Assembly: GCF_041321095.1 (NCBI RefSeq)
Contig: NZ_JBGGWE010000002.1
Span: 578,565 to 642,564, forward strand
DNA from: Fibrella arboris
GTDB taxonomy: Bacteria > Bacteroidota > Bacteroidia > Cytophagales > Spirosomataceae
Direction of reading: 5' to 3'
Length of the DNA stretch: 64,000 nucleotides
Every line of letters starts with the position of its first letter. Position 1 is the stretch's first letter. Position numbers and translations under genes: made by a program. Shown here piece after piece: positions 1-8,144 of this stretch. The notes under the pieces are model-generated. The model did not search any database. It was not told where the DNA came from and worked only from the letters and a program-made list of their open reading frames with translations.

Positions 1-1
1 G

Positions 2-853
2 CTGGGTACGCTGAAACGTATAGCCCGTTGAGGGTTTGGTGTAACCACCCGACGTACCTATGCGCACGATGTGATCCGTTGGGTATTCGGTAACGGTAAC
101 ATCAGACATAGGAATGACCCCAAACTCGGTCTCACTGATCTGATACGTACCGGTGTCGAGGAACTGATCGATATAGGTACGTAATGAGTGTTCGTAGGCC
201 TCTGGAGCCAGCAGGTGGTCATTAAAGATCGTGTACTCGACCAGGGCCGTATGCTCATTGAAGGGCAATACATATAAAAAGCGGCAGTCGCCCTCCTGCG
301 CCACCCGGAAATCCATCATCCGGGGTCTGTTCACATCAAAACAGGCTTTTTCGGTGGTGATGACCCAGCCTTTAAAGTGTTGCAGCAGGTTGTGGTTCGC
401 TGGATTCCTGAGGCTCAGCGGAAACGTGCTGTCGAAGATAAGATCGGCCATTATTGGCTCATCGTCAACGATCAGGAACCCGCCACCGGTTGTGTCTTTC
501 AATCGGTTAATAGTGCCCAGTCTGAACTCTATATTTGGGAACTGGGCCAGGTGCGCCTTGATGTGATCATAAAAATCAATACCACGGAGCATCTTGTACT
601 GATAGTCGCCAATATTTAGTGCGCCTGAGAGGGTAGTACCGTAGAAATCGACGGTATTCCATTTCCGAAAGAGGATCGGCTCGAATGGCCCGTCGCCCCG
701 CTCCCAGAAGCACCAGGTACGATCATTCGTATTCTTACCGTCTTTGTCGATAATCAGCACCGACCGATTACGCAGGTTAGACAGCGTCAGGTAATAAGCC
801 AGACTTAAGCCTGCCATTCCTCCACCCGCAATGACGTAATCGTATTTTTTCAT
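2..853 (-). CDS. crtY: Lycopene beta-cyclase (CrtY type), 3' end beyond the window
   Basis: The reverse strand from the ATG at 851-853 stays open for 284 codons to the window edge. The N-terminus carries a Rossmann dinucleotide signature (VIAGGGMAGLS, about residues 7-17), followed by a DRTWCFWE segment typical of CrtY-type cyclases. The last visible part contains IGTSGGYTKPSTGYTF, close to the conserved IGTxGGxxKPSTGY block of this family. Such enzymes cyclise the ends of lycopene to beta-carotene, suggesting the host makes carotenoid pigment. It lies downstream of lipA on the same strand, separated by a hairpin with a T-run that probably ends the lipA transcript, so it likely has its own promoter. 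The family call is strong; the C-terminus cannot be judged. Confidence 0.88.
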   Translation of the reverse strand, partial: MKKYDYVIAGGGMAGLSLAYYLTLSNLRNRSVLIIDKDGKNTNDRTWCFWERGDGPFEPILFRKWNTVDFYGTTLSGALNIGDYQYKMLRGIDFYDHIKAHLAQFPNIEFRLGTINRLKDTTGGGFLIVDDEPIMADLIFDSTFPLSLRNPANHNLLQHFKGWVITTEKACFDVNRPRMMDFRVAQEGDCRFLYVLPFNEHTALVEYTIFNDHLLAPEAYEHSLRTYIDQFLDTGTYQISETEFGVIPMSDVTVTEYPTDHIVRIGTSGGYTKPSTGYTFQRTQ

Positions 854-863
854 CGTCGACCAT

Positions 864-893
864 AAAAAAGCCCTGCCGACCCGACAAGGCTTT
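864..893 (-). terminator. Intrinsic terminator after lipA
   Basis: On the minus strand AAAGCCTTGTCG pairs with CGGCAGGGCTTT using two G-U wobbles, and a run of T follows. It sits about 30 bases past the lipA stop codon and just before the crtY start. Confidence 0.7.
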
Positions 894-923
894 ACACGTA
901 TAACGAATAAATAGGTGCGTTGG

Positions 924-1802
924 TTATACGTTTACATGCCGTTCAGCATGGTAGCTCGACCGGACAAGCGGTCCTGATTCAACGTACTTGATCCCACGCA
1001 GTTCACCCTGCTCTTTGTACATGGCAAATGTGTCGGGATGAATCCACTCCATTACTTCGTGGTGCATCTTGGTGGGTTGCAGATACTGGCCAAGCGTCAG
1101 CACATCACAGCCATGCTCCACCAGGTCGTCCATCGCTTTCAGCACTTCCTCTTTGGTTTCGCCCAGGCCCAGCATGATACCGGTCTTGGTGCGTTGCCCA
1201 TAGTCTTTGGTGCGACGAATCTGTTCCAGACTACGTTCGTAACGCGCCTGCGGACGTACCCGACGATAGAGGCGCTCCACCGTTTCCATATTATGTGATA
1301 CCACTTCCTGCCCGCCTTCGATCATACGGATCAGGGCATCCCAATTGCCCTTTGTATCGGGAATAAGCGTTTCGATGGTCGTCGTTGGCGACGCTTCTTT
1401 CACTGCCCGAACGGTCTGGTACCAGATTTCGGCACCCCGATCTTTCAGTTCGTCGCGGTTCACTGAGGTTATGACGGCGTGTTTCACCTTCATTAAGGTG
1501 ATAGCCTCAGCCACCCGGCGGGGCTCGTCAGCATCATATTCGGTTGGCCGACCGGTAGCCACAGCGCAAAAGGAGCAGCTACGGGTACAGATGTTGCCCA
1601 GGATCATGAAAGTGGCGGTGCCGGCTCCCCAGCACTCGCCCATATTGGGGCAATTGCCACTTTCGCAGATCGTGTGCAGTTTATGCGTATCGACCAGTTT
1701 CCGAACGTTCGCGTAGGCAGGGCCGATTGGCAGTTTAACACGTAGCCAGTCCGGCCTTTTCTTCCGCTGTTCGGTAGAGGCGATAACAGGTAATTCGATC
1801 AT
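924..1802 (-). CDS. lipA: Lipoyl synthase
   Basis: A 292-residue radical SAM enzyme that inserts two sulfurs into octanoyl groups on lipoyl-carrier proteins such as the E2 subunits of 2-oxoacid dehydrogenases. Both iron-sulfur cluster motifs of LipA are visible: the auxiliary cluster cysteines at 46, 51 and 57 (CESGNCPNMGEC) and the radical SAM triad at 72, 76 and 79 (CTRSCSFC). The C-terminal region keeps the family's GLGET and VLTLGQYLQPT blocks, and length is normal for LipA. The start is the only sensible ATG, followed by a short polar leader. No lipB lies next to it in the window. Confidence 0.97.
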   Translation of the reverse strand: MIELPVIASTEQRKKRPDWLRVKLPIGPAYANVRKLVDTHKLHTICESGNCPNMGECWGAGTATFMILGNICTRSCSFCAVATGRPTEYDADEPRRVAEAITLMKVKHAVITSVNRDELKDRGAEIWYQTVRAVKEASPTTTIETLIPDTKGNWDALIRMIEGGQEVVSHNMETVERLYRRVRPQARYERSLEQIRRTKDYGQRTKTGIMLGLGETKEEVLKAMDDLVEHGCDVLTLGQYLQPTKMHHEVMEWIHPDTFAMYKEQGELRGIKYVESGPLVRSSYHAERHVNV

Positions 1803-1865
1803 GATGGTAAAGCCGCTTATTTTCTAAAAAATGCGATTCAGCGGCGTAAAGTTCGGCAAAATAGC

Positions 1866-1942
1866 AAAGGGCTTAGGCCGTGGAGCTTAGGTTTTTTTGT
1901 CGCCCTTGCTCCACAACCTAAGCCCCACGGCCTAAGCCCTTT
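1866..1942. terminator. Long hairpin, 28-base arms with one mismatch
   Basis: Arm 1866-1893 is complementary to 1915-1942 except at one position, with a 21-base loop. It lies just past the stop codon of the upstream minus-strand secreted protein gene and before lipA, so a terminator role is likely. The stem is far longer than an ordinary terminator. Confidence 0.75.
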
Positions 1943-1951
1943 ACGGTTTTG

Positions 1952-2758
1952 TTATTTCTTCGTTCCGAAGAACAAGGTAACGTACCCGGATGTGAAGAAA
2001 CTACGGTTGCCGAGCGTACGATCGCCGAGGGCCGTATTGGTGTTGGGCACGATCACGATTTTACTCGGATATATTTCGGATAAGAATCCTATTTCGAGGC
2101 CGGTTGTATTGTTGCGGAAGGCGCTCAACTCGAAACTCAGGGCGGCTTTGGCATGCAGGCCCACTGTTAATTTCGATTCGCCCAGCCCCTGAAAGAAGCC
2201 ACCCGATCCGACGATAAACTCAGACCGCCCGCCCGATGTGGGGGCGGCCACCGCCTGCGAATACGGAATCTGACGGGTTGTATTCCCCGACGACACCTCC
2301 ACATAATAGGGTTTGATAATGCCCAGTGAGGGGCCAGCCGCGAAAATGGCGTTTACCGAAATACCTTCATCGGTGTTGCGCCGAAACAGGGAGATCTCCC
2401 GGCCGTACTGCGGCCGTAGCACGAAGAGGTAGTTCTCTTTGCCGAGCAGAAAGGAGCCACCAAAATTATTGCTGCCGGCAGCATATTCGCGTGGATGTTT
2501 CACATTGACTAGCTCAACACTGATGTAGCGGTATTGTGTTTTCCCAAACAATTCGCCATCGAGCCGTTTCGACTGGCGGAAGACAAAGCCGCCCAATAGG
2601 CCAGCATTCGTATTGGTGGTTATACCAAACGTGGTTACCGTGTGGAAGTTGTCTTCATCTGACCCGTCGGGCGATTGTGCCTGGGCAGGCGCTGCCAGGA
2701 TGGCCAAACCGAGCAATGCACAAAGAACCGGTGTATATAGAGATTTCATCAGCGTCAT
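1952..2758 (-). CDS. Secreted protein, probable outer-membrane beta-barrel
   Basis: 268 residues with a clear signal peptide ending near AAPAQAQ (about residue 28). The mature part is rich in alternating hydrophobic and polar stretches with Gly and aromatic residues, for example GGFVFRQSKR and YLFVLRPQYGRE, and ends in an amphipathic strand (SGYVTLFFGTKK), the pattern expected of a small outer-membrane barrel. I do not recognise a named family and no function can be assigned. A second ATG three codons in (2749) could be the true start. It stands alone between two very long hairpins, so it is probably monocistronic. Confidence 0.75.
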   Translation of the reverse strand: MTLMKSLYTPVLCALLGLAILAAPAQAQSPDGSDEDNFHTVTTFGITTNTNAGLLGGFVFRQSKRLDGELFGKTQYRYISVELVNVKHPREYAAGSNNFGGSFLLGKENYLFVLRPQYGREISLFRRNTDEGISVNAIFAAGPSLGIIKPYYVEVSSGNTTRQIPYSQAVAAPTSGGRSEFIVGSGGFFQGLGESKLTVGLHAKAALSFELSAFRNNTTGLEIGFLSEIYPSKIVIVPNTNTALGDRTLGNRSFFTSGYVTLFFGTKK

Positions 2759-2874
2759 GTCAGAACACGAAAGATACTACTTTTAGGTAAAAACGATAGG
2801 TTTAGCCGGTTGTTTCACCACTTTTGTTTCAACGGCCTAATTTATTGGTATCGGTTAGCTAATCAGCAGGTTCA

Positions 2875-2949
2875 CACCAAAAAATCGGGGTCAGGATGGG
2901 GAAACAGCGTCATACGCTGTTTCCCCATCCTGACCCCGATTTTTTGGTG
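2875..2949. terminator. Perfect 36-bp inverted repeat with 3-base loop
   Basis: 2875-2910 is the exact reverse complement of 2914-2949, with CAT as the loop. The ends are A/T-rich, so either transcript would end in a U-run. It lies 20 bases beyond the stop of the sugar permease gene on the minus strand. Confidence 0.8.
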
Positions 2950-2968
2950 CCTGGTATTGCACCAATAA

Positions 2969-4432
2969 TTAATGTCCGCCTTTGCTCACAACCGCCTGAT
3001 CGAAGTCGATGCCCTGCTTCCGTAGCACCGCCTGCACGCGCAGCCCGAAGAAGAACAGGTACGCAAAACAGACAACCGCCGTGAGGTACGACAACTGAAT
3101 ACCAACCATATCGGCAATCTTACCCTGCACCAGCGGAATAATGGCCCCACCCAGGATCATCATGATGAGAAAGGCCGCTCCCTGGTTGGTGTACTTACCC
3201 AAGCCGGCGGTGCCGAGCGAGAAAATGCTTGGCCAGAGAATTGAGCAGAACAGGCCGCCGCTAATCAGTGAGAACAGGGCAATCTTGCCGGTCGCCACTA
3301 CACCAATGATGCTCAGAACAGCCCCAACCGCGGTGAAATACAGCAATACGGTTACCGGCTTTTCCCGGCTGGCCAGGTACGTGGCAATCATCACCAACAC
3401 ACAGATCATGTAGGGATACAGGTCGCTGACATCGCCGCTGTAGAGCGCATTGACGCCCAGAACAATGGCAAAGGCAACAAACGGCACCACGAAGGTCAGC
3501 ACCCGTTTCATGGCTGGCGATGGATTGAAATTGCCAATAGAGGCTGTCCAGCGACCAATCATCATACTTCCCCAGAATAACGACACATATTTCGACACCT
3601 GCGAGGCATCCAATTGTTCAGTCTGTTTCAGGTATTCGCCCAGGTTACTGCCAATGGTCACCTCAACGCCAACATAAACGAAAATGGCCGTCATGCCCAG
3701 AACCAGCTGGGGGTATTTCAGCACACCAGTACCTACTTCAACTTCCTCATCATTGGTGATATGTGGCAACTTCGATAGTTTAAAGAAGCCGGCTAAAGCC
3801 AGGAACAGGGCACCCAAAATCAGGTAAGGCACTTTCACCGACTCGATGGTTGCGTTGGCGGCGGCATCGGCCGAAATAGACCCGAAAATGGCATACGAAA
3901 TAATGACCGGTCCGATTGTGCCGCCCAAGTTGTTAACCGCCCCACCCAGGTTGATGCGCTGTGCACCTGTTTCGGGTGGCCCCAGCGCAATCATGAAGGG
4001 TTGCGTGGCCGTTTGTTGCAGGGAGAAGCCCAGCCCCACAATGAACAGGCCCGACAGCAACAGCGCATACGACTTCGTTTCGGCAGCCGGGTAGAACAGC
4101 AACGTACCCAGGGCCGAAATCAGCAGGCCATAGATGATACCGTTCTTGTAGCCGATTCGGTTCAGAATATCGGTCTTGATAGACGCCGATACCAGCAGGT
4201 ACAGAATAGACCCTACGAAATAGGCAGCGTAGAAAGCAAAATCGACGAGCTGTGCCTGCGTTTGCGTTAACTGGAACTTGTCTTTAAAGAGTGGAATCAG
4301 GATGCCGTTTGAGGCCGCCACGAAGCTCCAGAAGAACCAGACGGTAATCAGCGTATACAGCGCCGAGCGATTGTCGGTTTGCTGCGTGAGGGGTTGGCCC
4401 GAAGCGGTAACGGGATCGTTTACCATGCGCAA
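2969..4432 (-). CDS. Sugar MFS transporter, FucP-like
   Basis: A 487-residue integral membrane protein with about twelve hydrophobic helices. Features match the FucP/glucose-galactose branch of the major facilitator superfamily: an N-terminal TVWFFWSFVAASNGILIPLF helix, the LxQTATQPFMIALGPPETGAQRINLGGAVNNLGG block, and a long cytoplasmic loop near residue 225. Such proteins import hexoses or fucose with protons in the inner membrane. The exact sugar cannot be read from sequence. No sugar-catabolic genes are adjacent; the gene ends at a 36-bp hairpin. Confidence 0.88.
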   Translation of the reverse strand: MRMVNDPVTASGQPLTQQTDNRSALYTLITVWFFWSFVAASNGILIPLFKDKFQLTQTQAQLVDFAFYAAYFVGSILYLLVSASIKTDILNRIGYKNGIIYGLLISALGTLLFYPAAETKSYALLLSGLFIVGLGFSLQQTATQPFMIALGPPETGAQRINLGGAVNNLGGTIGPVIISYAIFGSISADAAANATIESVKVPYLILGALFLALAGFFKLSKLPHITNDEEVEVGTGVLKYPQLVLGMTAIFVYVGVEVTIGSNLGEYLKQTEQLDASQVSKYVSLFWGSMMIGRWTASIGNFNPSPAMKRVLTFVVPFVAFAIVLGVNALYSGDVSDLYPYMICVLVMIATYLASREKPVTVLLYFTAVGAVLSIIGVVATGKIALFSLISGGLFCSILWPSIFSLGTAGLGKYTNQGAAFLIMMILGGAIIPLVQGKIADMVGIQLSYLTAVVCFAYLFFFGLRVQAVLRKQGIDFDQAVVSKGGH

Positions 4433-4554
4433 GGTTTGTTAAGAGACAGAGAGAAGTAGGAACTGACACCCCGTAAGAAGAGCGCCTGTCAACAAAACTA
4501 ACCACAATTTCGTACACTCGTAGCCCGCTGACCGACAGGATAAGGGTCTTTGCC

Positions 4555-4562
4555 TATTTTTG
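4555..4562 (+). promoter_or_regulatory. Possible Bacteroidota -7 element before osmC
   Basis: TATTTTTG fits the TAnnTTTG -7 consensus, 28 bases before the OsmC start codon. I see no clear -33 TTG partner, so support is weak. Confidence 0.3.
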
Positions 4563-4590
4563 GCAATTCGTTCACGTTAACCCCAGCACT

Positions 4591-5016
4591 ATGGCTACCA
4601 TTGAGATTTCGTATCTCGGCGATCTCCGCACCGAAGACATTCACCAGCAGTCGGGCACCCGCATTCATACCGACGCGCCTACCGATAACCAGGGGCGCGG
4701 CGAGGCCTTCTCGCCTACCGATCTGGTTGCCAATGCACTAGGTACGTGTATCCTGACTACGATGGCCATCTTTGCCCGCCGCGACGGCATTGAACTGGCA
4801 GGTAGCCAGGCCAGTGTAACAAAAGTGATGTCGACTGATGCACCACGGCGGATCGTTAAAATTGAGATAGAGATGGTGGTGCGGGCTACAACGGCGGATG
4901 GCGTAGTACTCGACGAAGCACAAAAAGCAAAATTGGCGCGCATTGCCCACACCTGCCCCGTGGCCATCAGCCTTCATCCCGACCTCGAACAGGCCGTTTC
5001 GATTACCTGGGCGTAA
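4591..5016 (+). CDS. OsmC family peroxiredoxin-like protein
   Basis: 141 residues with the OsmC/Ohr fold signature. The two redox cysteines are visible, one in ANALGTCILT (about residue 51) and one in HTCPVAISLHP (about residue 127). The family reduces organic hydroperoxides with thiols or lipoylated partners in the cytoplasm. FSPTDLVANALG is the typical helix start. It sits between a divergent sugar permease and a convergent rbfA, so it is transcribed alone. This is the first of two OsmC-type genes in the window, the other being at 33816-34274; they are only distantly alike. Confidence 0.92.
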   Translation: MATIEISYLGDLRTEDIHQQSGTRIHTDAPTDNQGRGEAFSPTDLVANALGTCILTTMAIFARRDGIELAGSQASVTKVMSTDAPRRIVKIEIEMVVRATTADGVVLDEAQKAKLARIAHTCPVAISLHPDLEQAVSITWA

Positions 5017-5020
5017 ACCG

Positions 5021-5098
5021 GTAACGGCGAAGCGCCAGGTTCGGGAAGAGCAGACAGCAACCGCTTACTCACTCCCGAACCTGGCGCTTTGCCATTAC
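5021..5098. terminator. Bidirectional terminator between osmC and rbfA
   Basis: 5030-5046 is the exact reverse complement of 5073-5089 (17 bp), and pairing continues imperfectly outward to 5021 and 5098. It lies between two convergent genes. Confidence 0.7.
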
Positions 5099-5103
5099 TT
5101 CTG

Positions 5104-5478
5104 TTACTCTTCGTCTTCGGCCGGAGCCGGGGGAATCTCAAGTCCGGCAAAGAGCTTATCCATTTTTTCGGCGTACTCGGCGGTATCGTCGAGGAAAAAC
5201 TGGAGATGCGGAACAATCCGCAACTGATGCCGCACACGCTCGCCCAGTAGCTGCCGGATCGTCTTATTCTTCTCCTCGATGGTGTCCATCAGGAGGGCCT
5301 TGTTCTTGGCGGCCAAAAAACTGAGGTATACCCGGGCGATACCCAGGTCGGGCGACACCCGCACGTTGGTGACGGTGATAAACGCACCATTGAACGCGTG
5401 GGGCAGCTCACGTTGAAAAATCTCGCCGAGGTCTTTCTGCAATTGCCGGGCTACCTTTTGCTGTCGTTTCGATTCCAT
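5104..5478 (-). CDS. rbfA: Ribosome-binding factor A
   Basis: 124 residues matching RbfA, a KH-like protein needed for maturation of the 16S rRNA 5' end in the 30S subunit. The N-terminus (RQQKVARQLQKDLGEIFQRE), the VSPDLGIARVYLSFL segment and LRIVPHLQFFLDDTAEYAEKMDKLF are all typical. The acidic tail (PAPAEDEE) follows the core domain. It is divergent from the membrane protein gene to the right, whose start is only about 60 bases away. Confidence 0.94.
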   Translation of the reverse strand: MESKRQQKVARQLQKDLGEIFQRELPHAFNGAFITVTNVRVSPDLGIARVYLSFLAAKNKALLMDTIEEKNKTIRQLLGERVRHQLRIVPHLQFFLDDTAEYAEKMDKLFAGLEIPPAPAEDEE

Positions 5479-5541
5479 AGGGCAAATATCCGTAATTTCG
5501 CCGGTTGGCTTAGTGTACTAACCCATATTCGCTCTCGTAAG

Positions 5542-6954
5542 TTGCTCAGTTTTTTCCGCTCATTCGCGCCCTACCAGTATTTCAGCCTGCTGGTCGTTCT
5601 ACTCCTGATCCGGCTACCGTTGCTGGTTTCGCCCCTGCCCCTCCTGATTCCTGAATTAAACTGGATGCTGGTGGGCGAACAGATGCGGCAAGGTTACACC
5701 CTGTACAGTGGTATCTGGGACAGTGTAAGCCCTTTTTCAGCGGGCGTTTACTGGCTCATCGACCTGACCGTCGGGCGCTCGCAAACTGCTTACTGGACGG
5801 TGGCCACGGCCCTCTCTATTTTTCAGTTGATCTATTTCAACTATATGATGAACGCCCGCGAAGTGTTTCCTGAGCGTTCGTTCTGGCCGGGATTGTTCTA
5901 TACCCTTTTCCTGAATCTTAGCTTCGATTGCGTCACGCTCTCGCCCGTGCTGATGTCGCTCACGTTTCTCCTGTTAGCCTTCGGTACGCTGATTCGGCAA
6001 TTGGGCAGACAGGGCGCAACCGATGAGGTATTTGAAGTAGGCATTTACATCGGCGTGGCGGCGTTGTTTTACCTGCCCTCGGGCCTGTTCATTATCTGGG
6101 CATCGCTCTCACTCCTCTTCTTCACCGGAGCTACCTTCCGGCAGCATTCGCTCACGATCTTCGGCTTTGCCTTCCCCATTCTGCTGGTCGTCTTTTATTA
6201 TTATTTCATGAATTCACTCGATGACTTCAACCGCAACCTGCTCACATCGGTGTTCCGGGTACGTCAGTATGACCTGAGTGATTTCAGGACGCTGTTTTTC
6301 TCGTTGATCGTTCCTTTAACGGTTGGTGTGCTTGGCTTCTTAAGTCTATTTAACAGTGTTAACCGCTACGTTAATTTTCAGCAACGCTGCCAGCAGATCA
6401 TGCTCATGTGGGCTATTACGGCCGTTTTGACCATTCCGCTTATGCCGTTTCTGGCTCCGATGCTCTTTCTGCTATTTGTGCCTCCCATGGCTTTCTTTGC
6501 TGTTCTCTACTTTGCCAGTGTTCGTCGAGTCTGGCTCCGGGAACTCACGTTTCTGGGCGTAGCAATGGCCATTGCCGGGATCCTGTACCAGGGCGCCATG
6601 CGGGTAGTACCCGGCCTTGAAGTGGGGCGACTCAGTAACTTACAGGTGAAACCCTCGACCTTACCCGATTATATCCGTAACCGAAAGGTGCTGATCATCG
6701 ACGAAGACCTGAGTGGTTACCGGTACAACCAGCCCGCCACGCCCTACCTGAATTGGGACCTCGCCAAATATGACCTTCGTAACCTCGACAGTTACGAAGC
6801 AGTCATCGACATTTACGATAATTTCCGGCAGGACCCACCCGACTATGTGGTCGATCGGCAGCAGGTCATTCCTAAATTGTTTCAACGTGTTCCGGCGCTG
6901 GCTGCCCTCTACAAGCCCACAGAAACCGCAGGCGTCTACAAGCGGGTTCGGTAA
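5542..6954 (+). CDS. Multi-pass membrane protein of unknown function
   Basis: The frame is open from 5398 but an ATG there would lie deep inside the divergent rbfA gene. I prefer the TTG at 5542, giving 470 residues that begin with a short polar stretch and then a membrane helix. About ten to twelve hydrophobic segments follow. ELNWMLVGEQMRQG and LYSGIWDSVSPFSAGVYWLID resemble a conserved N-terminal loop seen in Bacteroidota membrane proteins loosely related to polytopic glycosyltransferases. The last 130 residues form a soluble tail. No catalytic motif is certain. The start codon is the weakest part of this entry. Confidence 0.7.
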   Translation: MLSFFRSFAPYQYFSLLVVLLLIRLPLLVSPLPLLIPELNWMLVGEQMRQGYTLYSGIWDSVSPFSAGVYWLIDLTVGRSQTAYWTVATALSIFQLIYFNYMMNAREVFPERSFWPGLFYTLFLNLSFDCVTLSPVLMSLTFLLLAFGTLIRQLGRQGATDEVFEVGIYIGVAALFYLPSGLFIIWASLSLLFFTGATFRQHSLTIFGFAFPILLVVFYYYFMNSLDDFNRNLLTSVFRVRQYDLSDFRTLFFSLIVPLTVGVLGFLSLFNSVNRYVNFQQRCQQIMLMWAITAVLTIPLMPFLAPMLFLLFVPPMAFFAVLYFASVRRVWLRELTFLGVAMAIAGILYQGAMRVVPGLEVGRLSNLQVKPSTLPDYIRNRKVLIIDEDLSGYRYNQPATPYLNWDLAKYDLRNLDSYEAVIDIYDNFRQDPPDYVVDRQQVIPKLFQRVPALAALYKPTETAGVYKRVR

Positions 6955-7227
6955 AAAAGCGATCATACAGCCAGCATCAGAAGGCTACAGAAGAGGTAGC
7001 ACCACCTGCTTTTCTGAGTCTGGTAGTCGTTGGTTAGCGCTTTTTCCAACCTACTGACAGAAAATTCATTGGATCGATTGAACAGCGCCCCCCCTAAAAT
7101 ACGTTATTGTTCTCCGGGCCTGTTTATGCAGGCCTGGCTTGTCTGCATGTAGGGCAGGTTTACGCTTTTAGAACACTTTTTCTACAGCCGTGCGGATCTA
7201 CTGCATTGGCTGTTTACGACAAACCAC

Positions 7228-8082
7228 ATGGAAACAACGAATTCCCCATCTACGGCTACCACACCGCAGGAAGTAAATACAGGCCCCGGCTCAAAAGAAA
7301 GTACACACCGGTCTGATATACAGAGTACAACCGAGTTAAAAAGAGAGTTACCGAAACGAGATGAATCGTTATTGACACCCGAAGAGCTGCGTATTAAAGA
7401 AGCGTTTCAGGATCGGAACTGGAATGAAATCAAAACAGCCGATTCGTGGGTAATTTTTAAGGTACTGGCCGAATTCGTGGAAGGGTTCGACAAGTTGGCC
7501 CAGATCGGTCCCTGCGTGTCTATTTTCGGATCGGCCCGCACTAAACCCGAGAATCCGTACTACAAAATGACCGAAGAAATTGCGGCTAAACTAGTGCGTC
7601 ACGGCTATGGCGTGATTACCGGCGGTGGTCCGGGCATTATGGAAGCAGGCAATAAAGGGGCATTTGAACAGGGCGGCAAATCGGTGGGGCTGAACATTAA
7701 ACTCCCTTTCGAGCAGCATAGCAACATTTACATTGACCAGGACAAGAACATCAATTTCGACTTTTTCTTCGTTCGCAAAGTGATGTTCGTCAAATACGCC
7801 CAGGGGTTTGTGGTCATGCCCGGCGGCATGGGCACGCTCGATGAATTGTTCGAGGCCCTGACGCTGATCCAAACCAAGAAGATTGCCCGTTTCCCGATTG
7901 TTCTGGTGGGCAAAACGTACTGGAAAGGGTTGATCGACTGGATCGTGGAGACGATGCTGAACCAGGAGCACAATATCAACCCGGAAGACATGAAACTGAT
8001 CAGCGTGGTTGACACGCCCACTGAAGCCGTAAAGGTGATCGACGACTTTTACGATAAGTACCTGATGAAGCCAAACTTCTAG
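7228..8082 (+). CDS. LOG family protein (nucleoside-monophosphate phosphoribohydrolase type)
   Basis: 284 residues. The family signatures are clear: GGGPGIMEAGNKGAF near residues 132-146 and PGGMGTLDE at about 198-206, the second being the PGGxGTxxE catalytic motif. LOG proteins split the N-glycosidic bond of nucleoside 5'-monophosphates (cytokinin nucleotides in plants); older annotation calls them lysine decarboxylase-like. The first 60 residues are a polar, Thr/Ser/Glu-rich extension that is probably disordered, so translation might begin further in. The 270-base upstream gap holds no other gene I can support. Confidence 0.9.
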   Translation: METTNSPSTATTPQEVNTGPGSKESTHRSDIQSTTELKRELPKRDESLLTPEELRIKEAFQDRNWNEIKTADSWVIFKVLAEFVEGFDKLAQIGPCVSIFGSARTKPENPYYKMTEEIAAKLVRHGYGVITGGGPGIMEAGNKGAFEQGGKSVGLNIKLPFEQHSNIYIDQDKNINFDFFFVRKVMFVKYAQGFVVMPGGMGTLDELFEALTLIQTKKIARFPIVLVGKTYWKGLIDWIVETMLNQEHNINPEDMKLISVVDTPTEAVKVIDDFYDKYLMKPNF

Positions 8083-8091
8083 ACAACGAAC

Positions 8092-8129
8092 AATGGCTCT
8101 GCCCGGAAACGTACCTGAGCAGAGCCATT
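8092..8129. terminator. Bidirectional terminator, 11-bp stem
   Basis: AATGGCTCTGC (8092-8102) pairs perfectly with 8119-8129. The loop contains one copy of the ACGTACC heptamer. It lies between the convergent LOG and LRR genes. Confidence 0.6.
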
Positions 8130-8144
8130 ACTCGCTACTACTGA

